From Rhynchopus sp. YZ270_cl-10 (lineage: Eukaryota > Euglenozoa > Diplonemea > Diplonemida > Diplonemidae), in the NCBI GenBank assembly GCA_964035575.1, contig OZ037915.1, positions 1,209,705 through 1,273,704 of the forward strand: a stretch of DNA of 64,000 nucleotides, given 5' to 3'. The notes below the pieces were generated by a model. That model worked only from the letters and a program-made list of their open reading frames with translations. It did not search any database and was not told where the DNA came from. How positions within the stretch are numbered: the stretch's first letter is position 1; every line of letters starts with the position of its first letter. This document shows, piece after piece, positions 1 to 8,535 of this stretch. The translations under genes and the position numbers were made by a program.

Positions 1-900
1 CCTGTTTTGTTTTCTGTCGTGATTGTTTGTGTTTGTGGGCGGGATCAGATGGGTGGAGGGTGTTTGCTTTTTGTTTAGCTTGGAGAAGGGCCACTCTCGC
101 ACACTCCTTGTTATCTATCATCTAGTTTCATTTTTTCATGCATCCCCAAAGTATGTAGACAGAGAGTCAAGACCACCTTGGCCAAAAGGGTTTTTTCACC
201 ACACTTTTCTTTTGCTTCCATTCGTGGAAGCGTTTGCTTTTCTTCTGTTCCTGGCCTGACGTGTGTTCAACAGGTGTGCTATTTTTACTGAGTGGAATCC
301 ATTTTTCTTTTTCCAGGTGAGGCACTAAAACAAGACATCCTGCAGACAACGAAACAATGGGCACGTGTGTTTTTTATTCTCCCTTCCCTTCTTTTAAGTA
401 AGGAGGATTAGGTCTTCTTTTTTTCCTTTTTTTGCCCCATAAGTGTGACGCCTGTGTATTCAAATTGATTAAAAAGAATAAAAAACAAACACACGATGCA
501 GTTTCTTGTTTTGTTTAGGAGGAAGTGGCCACTTACTTTACTTTACCGCCCACCTTTTATACTAAAACTTGAAACACCGACCTTTTTTGGTCATCATTTT
601 TTCATTTCCTTTTTCCTTTTCCATTTTCCTGTTCATTTTATTGTCTTTATTGTTTACTCCATTCTTCCTTTTTCCTTTCTTCTATTCTCACATACAAAAA
701 AAGACCAAGTACATAAAAGAGAAAAAAAAATTCACAGTACACACAGGACACACAGTTTTTACAGTACACAGTATACAGGTTTTTTTTTTCCAAACGATAA
801 ACCCCATTGTCAGTTCCCAAGGCTGACCTTCTCTCATGAGAAGAGTGGTGAGGGTCGTTCCAAAATGTACAGACAAAAAAAGGGTGTATTTATTTCTTGG
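1..900. other. Pyrimidine-rich upstream region, no gene seen
   Basis: T- and C-rich sequence with long T runs. A reading frame stays open from 496 into the transposase gene, but its first 166 codons are low-complexity Phe/Leu/Ser/His-rich and look like 5' flank rather than protein. No terminal inverted repeat was recognised by eye. Confidence 0.5.
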
Positions 901-956
901 ACCTTCTCTCCTTCCCCCCTCTCCTTGTCATCCCACCATTTTACTTACATGTGCAG
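901..956 (+). promoter_or_regulatory. Predicted spliced-leader trans-splice acceptor
   Basis: A dense pyrimidine tract (about 902-945) is followed by ACATGTGCAG with the AG at 955-956, only 37 nt before the ATG at 994. In SL-using euglenozoans mRNAs receive the leader at such an AG, so this site supports 994 as the true start. It is inferred from pattern only. Confidence 0.55.
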
Positions 957-993
957 CAAACAAATATCACTGACTAAAAAAAGGATACTACAA

Positions 994-3354
994 ATGGAGG
1001 ACTCACCACCAGAACAAATCTGTGACGTCTGTATATCTAACATGTCGAAGTGCCTGTGTGAACGTGAAACTTTTGACCACGAGATTATGGATGATTTTGA
1101 ATATGATGATGATAATGAAAGGGAGGAGGACCTATCACCATCACCAAAAGCTGAAAAAAGAGCTGGTCAGCCAAGGAGAAGGCCAAAAACTAACAGAACT
1201 GGGAGAGGGGTCGAAATTGGAACGTATGAAACAGTCGAAGAAGCTGAAAAGGCCCTTTTGGAGGAGGGCCACAAAGAACTGCTGCTGCGCAATAGCATCC
1301 TCAAAAAACAAAGGGTGGGGAAGGACGAAAGGCCGAACTACAGCGCCGGTGGAAAGGCAAAAGCGGCAGCAGATGACGTCAAAGGCGTGTGGCAACTTGC
1401 GAGGGGTGGCAAAGAGGTAATAGCTGACTACCTCCAAAAGGTTGGTCTGCTGCCGTTCACGATGAAATGCAATAAATGCGATAAAGAGATGCCACCAAAG
1501 CTCTTCTGGACTGGTGTAAATGGGAAAGCACGGAACTGGCCATGCTTTCAATGCAACACAACTTCATGCAAACACAGCAATGGCAAAAGGCGCCGTGTGC
1601 AGATGAAATTTCCTTCACCTTGTGAAAGACAACACACTGAGGATGGCAAACCCACAGGCGAGGATGGCGAGGATGGCGAGGATGGTGAGGATGGCGAGGA
1701 TGGTGAGGATGGCGAGGATTGCGAGGATGATGGGGATGACGAGGATGACGAGGATGACAACAAGAAGGACAACAAGAAGACGAAGAATAAGAAGAAGAAG
1801 AAGAAGAACACCCACACCAAACTGAAAATGGATGAGCTGCTCATACTTCTTTGGGGGTGTCACATAGATATGCCGGTGAAATACCTGAGCGGCTTCCTCG
1901 CCACAGACAAAAGAACAATCTATTCCTACAAAGAGGCCTGTGTGGAAAATGCTAGTGTCCTTGTTGAGGAGCTGCAAGCAGGAATGACCCTTGGGGGGCC
2001 GGGGAAAGAGGTGGAGATCGACGAGTTCAGTGTCGGGCTAGTTCACTTTGTGAAAACCGAGGCAGGCTCTACGATTGACAAATGCGCGTACCAGAGGCTA
2101 ATTGGAGCCACAGAGAGGGGTAGCAGAAAATGCTACCTCAGAAAGCTTCCTCTGGTGATCCAGGACTGGCTCAAGCCAGGTCAAACAGTTACCCTTCCCA
2201 GTGGGGTTGGTAACTTCACAAACAAACGGGCAAAAAAGGTCCCACCGCCTCCACCAGCACTGAGCAATGACGAGCTGAAGGCGTTCTTGGATGAAGAATT
2301 CATCTTGCTTGGGAAACCTAAAAACCCATTAAAACTCACAACAGATGGGGCCGGGGCGTACCGTTCGATGCTGGATCCTACAAAACCCAACTTCTACTGG
2401 AAGGACAAAATCGAGGATGCAGAAAAATGTGTGCGGTTTGCGTACGTTAACCATGGAAAAGAGGAGTTTACCCGTGTTGTTGCTGGGAAGAAGCCTGAGC
2501 CAGAAGCAACAACAAAACATGAGAAATTCGACGCAGAATTGCTGAGCGAGATTCAGGAGGTCATCACAATTGCGAATGCAAATGCAGAGTCAGCAGTTGA
2601 CAATGAGGAGGATGGTGAAGAAGATGACGACACAGAGGTGGCGTGGCAGAGGACTGAATGGAAAGCGTGGCAAGCTGGAACTCAAAAGGCAGATGGGCTG
2701 TGGGGTATTTTAAAGCGCGCAATTCCTGTTAAAAGGGTGAGGATGATGAAGAGGATAAGAGAAGTCCAGTGGCAGCAATGGAAACACCTAATAAAAGACT
2801 ACCCCCTGAAGCCGTTCGAGGTTATGCTGAGAAGCTTTGCCCGCTCTAGATTATTGAAAGAAGAAGCAGAGTCCATGAAGGATGAAGAGGAGCGCAGGGA
2901 TATTAAAGAAAAAGCTGATGAAGAAAAAAAGAAGAAGGAAGAGGAGGACAAACGTGAGAAGGAGGCTCTGCAGACGATCGCAAACAATATGAGGGACAAA
3001 AATCAGAAGAGTGAAAAAAAGAACGCCATCTTAGAGGAGGAAAATAGAGAGCTCAAGGAACAACTGCACAGGCTGAAGCTTGCGGAGAAGAAGGAACACG
3101 AGGAAAAGCAAATCATAACTCCGATCGTGAGGCTGGCCCCACCACAAAGCAGCCAAGCAAGCTCAAGCTTCAACAGTGAGCAGACGACACAACTCCCCTC
3201 TCTGCCAACTCCCTTCTCTTCCAGCATCAATCAGGCTTCTCAGGTTTCCCAGCCGATCGTGCCGGCGAAGAGACGCAGTGAGACGCAGACCGAACCTGAG
3301 GGGCAGCCTGAACAGAAGAGACCCAGAAGAAGCTTTTACTATGGTCCAAATTAA
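994..3354 (+). CDS. Merlin/ISXO2-like (IS1595-type) DDE transposase
   Basis: A 786-residue product if started at 994; the frame is open from 496 but the extra N-terminus is low complexity. In order: a Cys cluster (C-x2-C-x6-C-x-C, residues ~10-22), an acidic patch, an AT-hook-like GQPRRRPKTNRTGRG (~58-72), a zinc ribbon of two C-x2-C pairs (~157-190), an acidic Gly-Glu-Asp run encoded by a 9-bp repeat (~222-256), a Lys-rich stretch, then the DDE core. The core shows EIDEF (Asp ~343), TTDGAGAYRSM (Asp ~451), AYVNHGKEEF and ADGLWGILKR (~566). The last matches the H-x-N-x-x-E-x-x-W block of ISXO2/Merlin enzymes, but Asp stands where Glu is usual. The C-terminus is a charged coiled coil (~625-710). 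Merlin enzymes cut and paste DNA in the nucleus. The frame is intact, so this is either a live copy or a domesticated gene. A related relic lies at 52129-52495. Confidence 0.75.
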   Translation: MEDSPPEQICDVCISNMSKCLCERETFDHEIMDDFEYDDDNEREEDLSPSPKAEKRAGQPRRRPKTNRTGRGVEIGTYETVEEAEKALLEEGHKELLLRNSILKKQRVGKDERPNYSAGGKAKAAADDVKGVWQLARGGKEVIADYLQKVGLLPFTMKCNKCDKEMPPKLFWTGVNGKARNWPCFQCNTTSCKHSNGKRRRVQMKFPSPCERQHTEDGKPTGEDGEDGEDGEDGEDGEDGEDCEDDGDDEDDEDDNKKDNKKTKNKKKKKKNTHTKLKMDELLILLWGCHIDMPVKYLSGFLATDKRTIYSYKEACVENASVLVEELQAGMTLGGPGKEVEIDEFSVGLVHFVKTEAGSTIDKCAYQRLIGATERGSRKCYLRKLPLVIQDWLKPGQTVTLPSGVGNFTNKRAKKVPPPPPALSNDELKAFLDEEFILLGKPKNPLKLTTDGAGAYRSMLDPTKPNFYWKDKIEDAEKCVRFAYVNHGKEEFTRVVAGKKPEPEATTKHEKFDAELLSEIQEVITIANANAESAVDNEEDGEEDDDTEVAWQRTEWKAWQAGTQKADGLWGILKRAIPVKRVRMMKRIREVQWQQWKHLIKDYPLKPFEVMLRSFARSRLLKEEAESMKDEEERRDIKEKADEEKKKKEEEDKREKEALQTIANNMRDKNQKSEKKNAILEEENRELKEQLHRLKLAEKKEHEEKQIITPIVRLAPPQSSQASSSFNSEQTTQLPSLPTPFSSSINQASQVSQPIVPAKRRSETQTEPEGQPEQKRPRRSFYYGPN

Positions 3355-3436
3355 GGGTGGGAAAAGTGAAGGGGAAAAGAGGGATTATGATGGGGGTGAG
3401 GTAAAAAAAAAACATAAAAAAAAAGTTATTGTGATG

Positions 3437-3524
3437 CTTTTTTGATTTTTTGATTTTTTGATTTTTTGATTTTTTGATTTTTTGATTTTTTGATTTTTTG
3501 ATTTTTTGATTTTTTGATTTTTTG
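3437..3524. repeat. 8-bp microsatellite (GATTTTTT)n
   Basis: About eleven near-perfect copies of an 8-bp unit lie directly after the transposase gene. Confidence 0.95.
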
Positions 3525-3550
3525 CAATTGAAGTATTGGTGTAAAGGGTT

Positions 3551-3692
3551 TGGTGCCTTCCCAGTGGGCGAGAAATCGGCTGTGATGAAGGAATTTTGTG
3601 AGGAGTTTGTCAAGTTTTTTATTTTGCAGCAAAAAATGCTTAAAAAGGGGTTGGTGCCTTCCCAGCGGGCGAGGAATCGGCTGTGATGAAGG
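3551..3692. repeat. Short direct repeat, ~41 bp twice
   Basis: GGTGCCTTCCCAGTGGGCGA with its continuation to GATGAAGGA (3551-3592) recurs with a few changes at 3652-3692. Function unknown. Confidence 0.85.
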
Positions 3693-3699
3693 ATTGTAA

Positions 3700-4270
3700 C
3701 TGTATTGGTTTTTGGAAAAAAAGAACTAATTTTATTTATTTTTGTCTTTGGGCACTTTCCTCCAATTTTTTTTTAAATTCTAAAAAGCCTTCGTTTTTTA
3801 GTTTTTTGGAACACTCATGTAGACCTTTCATTGGCATGAGGGGGAAAAACCGTTATTTTGTTTTTAGTTCGCTTTTTGATTTTTAATATTTAGTTTTGAT
3901 GCAGTAAAAAAGGGGATGGTTCGGGATACAAATAAAACACTGTATTTTTGAAGGAGTTGGTTGAGAGATTATGCAAACCCGCGAAAAATCGGGCATTCCA
4001 CTCAAGAGAGATAAAAACAAATACAAAATACAATCAATAACAAAGCACAATGGGATATGGTTGGGGATCCACGAAAAAAAAAAGACCACACCTTATTTAA
4101 GGCGCTCACTTTGGACGGTGAGAGATTATGAAAAAAAAATCATGAGAGGTCTTCCACTAAAGATGGATAAAAAAAACACAAAAAACAATGGATAAAAAGC
4201 AAAAGTTATTTTTCTTTGTCACACACTACAACCTGCACCAACCATAAGATACCTGATACCATCAATCAAC
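3700..4270. other. AT-rich spacer, nothing recognised
   Basis: Runs of A and T and no reading frame above about 70 codons; I see no gene or structured element. Confidence 0.5.
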
Positions 4271-4299
4271 TAGATACCCTAGAACCACAAGCCAGCTAA

Positions 4300-4800
4300 G
4301 TTCCTGAACCCCGCAAACCCGCACAACCACCAGCCAGATAACGTAACCTAGAACCAGATAATGTTGCCCGAACCCCGCGCACCCGCACAACCACACCAGC
4401 CGGATAACGTTGCCCGAACCCCGCGCACCCGCACAACCACACCAACCGGATAACGCAACCTAGAACCCGCAAACCCGCGCACCCGCAAACCCGCAAACCC
4501 GCACAACCACCAGCCAGATAACGTAACCTAGATCCAGATAACGTTTCCCAAACCCCGCGCACCCGCACAACCACACCAGCCGGATAACGCAACCTAGAAC
4601 CCGCAAACCCGCGCACCCGCGAACCCGCAAACCCGCACCAACCACCAGCCAGATAACATAACCTAGAACCAGATAACGTTTCCCAAACCCCGCGCACCCG
4701 CACAACCACACCAGCCGGATAACGCAACCTAGAACCCGCAAACCCGCACAACGGCCAGCCAGAGAACGTAACCTAGAGCCACTTGAACCCGGCAAACACG
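4300..4800. repeat. GC-rich minisatellite, ~135-bp units
   Basis: Copies of CCGCGCACCCGCACAACCAC recur near 4375, 4415, 4555 and 4690; the last three are 135-138 bp apart, separated by AACCCGCAAACCCGC stretches. The latter resemble the 8-bp CAAACCCG satellite at 53.8-64 kb, so the arrays may be related. Confidence 0.85.
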
Positions 4801-4945
4801 CATAACTATACCAGCCAGACAATGCTACCTAGAACGAGCGAAGTGCCTGAATAGCACCCGAATGACCACACGAACGTGTAGATAACAACATAAACTAGCC
4901 CCAGTGCTTCTCAATCTCGGTCACCAATATTGCAAGACTGGATCG

Positions 4946-5270
4946 GGTGCACAGGGTGCCGTAGTGGTACCAAATCGGGTGCACAGGGTGCCCCCAAATG
5001 GTGCACAGGGTGCCTTTTTGGCACTGGATCGGGTGCACAGGGTGCCCCAAAAAAATGGTGCACAGGGTGCCCCCCAAAAAATGGTGCACAGGGTGCCCCC
5101 AAAAAAATGGTGCACAGGGTGCCAATACGGGTTTGCAATCGGGTGCACAGGGTGCCCCCCACGTTATAAGCCCCGGCTAAAAAGCACCCTGTGCACCCGA
5201 TTTTTTGGCACCCTGTGCACCCGATTTTTTGGGGGCACCCTGTGCACCCGATCGGCACCCTGTGCACCCG
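4946..5270. repeat. Inverted array of GGTGCACAGGGTGCC
   Basis: Eight copies run forward (4946, 4978, 4999, 5031, 5057, 5083, 5109, 5140). After a 30-bp centre, four run in reverse complement (5184, 5208, 5235, 5254). Spacing is 19-32 bp. The arms could pair into a large hairpin. The array ends immediately before LINE copy 1. Confidence 0.9.
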
Positions 5271-5287
5271 AGTGGCCTTTTTTTACA

Positions 5288-5443
5288 GGGGACCATTTTT
5301 TTACACATTACAACACACTTGTCCTTTCTTTTTACCCTCCCTCCCTCCCCCTTTCCTTTGTTTTATTGTGAGCCTTGTACGCCTCCACGGGGCGGTCCCT
5401 GGGCAACGGTTGAGGAGTGCAGGCCGGCGAAGCGCAAGGCGTA
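5288..5443 (+). ncRNA. Candidate HDV-like self-cleaving ribozyme at LINE 5' end
   Basis: GGGGACC (5288-5294) can form helix P1 with GGTCCCT (5394-5400). The latter is directly followed by GGGCAAC (5401-5407), exactly the HDV block CTGGGCAAC. TACGCCT (5378-5384) pairs with AGGCGTA (5437-5443) as P2; CC-ACG-GG gives a tiny P3; GGCGAAGC (5426-5433) sits where J4/2 with the catalytic C is expected. Such ribozymes occur at the 5' ends of R2 and trypanosome L1Tc elements, where they free the RNA 5' end; cleavage here would lie just before 5288. The P2-P1 core is kept in all three LINE copies. The long loop between P1 and P2 and the long J4/2 are unusual. Confidence 0.55.
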
Positions 5444-5544
5444 GTGTGTTTTGTCCTTCTTTGTTTTCGTTTTTTGGTTTTTGCTTTTTTAAAAATGAGG
5501 AGGAAGGCCCTTTTGGGGGCGTTGTGGGTGGTGCTGCATGTCTG

Positions 5545-5835
5545 CATCAGCAGCAGCAGCAGGAGCTACACCAGCAGCAACAACAAGAGCAGCAACAGCA
5601 GCAACAGCAGCAACAGCAGCAACAGCAGCAACAGCAGCAACAGCAGCAACAGCAGCAACAGCAGCAACAGCAGCAACAGCAGCAACAGCAGCAACAGCAG
5701 CAACAGCAGCAACAGCAGCAACAGCAGCAACAGCAGCAACAGCAGCAACAGCAGCAACAGCAGCAACAGCAGCAACAGCAGCAGCAGCAACAGCAGCAAC
5801 AAAAGCAGCAACAGCAGCAGCAGCAGCAACAGCAG
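5545..5835. repeat. CAG/CAA (polyQ-type) repeat
   Basis: A 9-bp CAACAGCAG unit is repeated ~30 times. All frames are open, so the long Q, S/N, A/T and L reading frames here are repeat artefacts unless expression is shown. Copy 2 has a longer version. Confidence 0.95.
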
Positions 5836-7272
5836 CTCCCAGGGGATTAGGCCCCCCGACGGGTAGCTGCTAACAGGAGGCGTGCGTTCCCGAGAGGGGA
5901 CCCTGGTGGGTTTGTTGCCCCGTTGACCAGCAGACGAGACAACGTCTGGCGTGTAACCTCCTAGTCGGCGCATCACCCGGGCTGCTCCACGGAGACAGTG
6001 GGTGGTGCGTGGTACGGGGACGACAGTCCTCACCTAGCATCCGGAATTCCAGGTATGTCAACACACACTAGCAAAGGACACACAGGGGTGGCTGAGAGGT
6101 TGGTGTTTGGTAGTTGCCAATGGCGGCTTGCTGACGGGGACCTGGACCATCTCACTGGGTGACTGCTGTATCTGCATTGTGTGGTTTTTACTGCACGCTT
6201 GTGGCTGCTGTCAGGGCTATCTACGATGGGTGAGGCGCTTCTTCCGAACGTCTGCAGCGGCTGCGTTGGCCTTCGGGACTTCACGGATGCTGTCGGTACG
6301 CTCAGGAGATGTCGTCCTCCCTGGACCTTGGCTGGGTGTCTGCAGTGACGCACCGGGTGCGTCCACTGTTTGAATCCACAGGGGTGATCCACAGCCACAG
6401 AACTGGTCCGTCCAGGTCAGGGTGTGCCTCCCATGTAAAAGCCCCCATCAAAGACTTCTGTAGCCACTCCTGTCCGCGTTGGAGTCTGGGTGACCGTTGC
6501 AACGGCCTCTAGGGAGAGAGAGGCCGGTGTAGTCAGGGACTACCCACATGGTGAGCACACTCGACGACTGCAAGCAACTGCACCGCTATTTGCTGCGGTG
6601 GTGCCTTTGTGAGCAGCACTCGTTCGATGTTGTGGCTCACATGTAACAGACTCCGACACTAGTGAGTGGTGACATCCCATAACCGCGACGGTTGGGATGT
6701 GAACAGGCTAGGCTGGTGAATCTGTTAGGGAGTTGTGTCGGATGCATACTTGTGGGGAGTCACTCCCCTGCAGACAGGCGTGACCAACTTGCCGAGCAGA
6801 GGTCAGGTCGAGTAATCGGCTGGCTAACGGTCAAAGATCGCATTGGGCAGATTCATGCGGTTCAGACCGTCGGTTCCACCTCCGGGCGACTGGAGTGGTC
6901 AGCGCGAGCTGGCTGTGTCCCACCAGTGCGTGAAACCACAAACTGGGACGCATGGGATCGCTACAGACTGGGTCACCAGCCGGTCCTCTCAAGCAGAGGG
7001 CTCAATGTACAGTCGGGCCACAGTGAGTTACACACCCCGCGGACTTCGGAAGTTTCTGTGATACGGAAGAAGCCAACGGGTGGTAGTGAGCTGTGCTCTC
7101 GGTGGAAGGGCGTGTCTGAAAAGGACACAACCAGGAGACCGAGGGGCTGCTGGTCGGAAACACCCCAGGTATGTGTAAAAAGGGTGTAGGACGGCTAGCA
7201 GCGGAAAGGTCCTCAGCCTGACCTGCGCCTCCCCACTTCTTCTTCAGGGGAGGAGGGCAAAGGGGACAAGTG
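5836..7272. other. 1.44-kb segment inserted in the CAG tract of LINE copy 1
   Basis: LINE copy 2 runs straight from the CAG tract into CAACATATGCTACACC, whereas copy 1 has about 1437 extra bases at this point. The segment is GC-balanced with only short frames (longest about 165 codons, 6692-7189, no recognised domain). It carries no poly(A), no obvious terminal repeats and no clear target duplication. It may be a separate non-autonomous element, or a piece lost from copy 2. Confidence 0.7.
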
Positions 7273-7279
7273 AACAACA

Positions 7280-8535
7280 TATGCTACACCAGCTGCAACT
7301 GCAGCAGCAGCAACAGCAGCAACAAGAGCAGCAGCAACAACAGCAGCAGCAACAGCAGCAACAGGAGCAACAACTTAAGCTGCATCAACAGCAGTAGCAG
7401 GAGCCCCCTTCCCCCCCTTTTTTTACCCCAAAAAGAGGCCTCTTGAGCCCAACAACCCAAGCAGCTGCAGCTTTGATAGCAGCAACAAAAACGTGTGTGG
7501 AGGCAACAAAGCAAAGAACTGTTGTCATAACAACCCACACCCCCCTTCCCCCCATGATATCCCCAAAAAGAGGCAATGTATGCCCAACCACATCAGTGGC
7601 TGCAACTGTGATAGCAGCAAAAACGAAATCTTCGGAGTCCTGGGTGGGGTCCCAGTATCACCCCTGGTGTGCAGCAGCAGCAGTTCCAAAGGCCTTTACA
7701 GCAGCAGTTCCAACAGCAGGCTCTACAGCTTTTTCACCAGCAGTTCCAAAGGCTTCTGCAGCAGCGGTTCCAACAGCAGGTCCAACAGCAGTTCCAACAG
7801 CAGGCACAACAGCAGTTTAAACAGCAGTTCCAACGGCTTCTGCAGCAGCAGTTCCACGAGCGTTTCCAAAAGCAGTTCCAGCAGCAGTTCCAACAGCAGG
7901 CACAACAGCAGTTTCAACTGCAGTTCCAAAGACTTCTGCAGCAGCAGCTCCAACGGCAGGTCCATCAGCAGTTCCAACAGCAGGCTCAACAACAGCAGTT
8001 TCAACAGCAAGGACTTCTGCGGCAGCAGCTCTAACGGCAGGTCCAACAGCAGTTCCAACAGTAGGCTTAACAGCAGTTTCAACAGCAGTTCCACAGACTT
8101 CTGCAGCAGCGGTTCCAACAGCAGGTCCAGCAGCAGTTCCAACAGCAGGCACAACAACAGCAGTTTCAACAGCAGTTCCAATGGCTTCTGCAGCAGCAGT
8201 TCCAACAGCGTTTCCAAAAGCAGTTCCAGCAACAGGCACAACAGCAGGCACAACAGCAGTTTCATCAGCAAGGACTTCTGCGGCAGCAGCTCTAACGGCA
8301 GGTCCAACAGCAGTTCCAACAGTAGGCTTAACAGCAGTTTCAACAGCAGTTCCACAGACTTCTGCAGCAGCGGTTCCAACAGCGTCTCCAAAAGCAGTTC
8401 CAGCAGCAGTTCCAACAGCAGGCACAACAGCAGTTTCAACTGCAGTTCCAAAGACTTCTGCAGCAGCAGTTCCAACAGCAGGTCCAACAGCAGCACCAAC
8501 ATCAACAGCAGACGCAGCAACAACATCAGCGACAA
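7280..8535. repeat. CAGCAG-derived minisatellite region
   Basis: Diverged repeats built on CAGTTCCAACAGCAGG and CTTCTGCAGCAG. They are open in several frames (Ser/Asn-rich, Gln-rich and Leu-rich on the other strand). The block is longer in LINE copy 2, where a 177-bp unit has expanded. Confidence 0.9.

Noticed and set aside
496-993. N-terminal 166 codons of the transposase frame.
   Set aside because: Low-complexity Phe/His/Ser-rich sequence over a pyrimidine-rich region that includes a good trans-splice acceptor at 956.
4946-5270. CRISPR-like appearance of the 15-bp repeat array and of the 349-bp array.
   Set aside because: Spacers are short, similar to one another or absent, the array is inverted, and the genome is eukaryotic.
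5538-6033. Poly-Gln, poly-Ala/Thr, poly-Ser/Asn and poly-Leu frames at 5.5-6.0, 7.7-8.7 and 27.6-30.5 kb.
   Set aside because: CAG/CAA repeat artefacts open in several frames on both strands; no independent coding signal.
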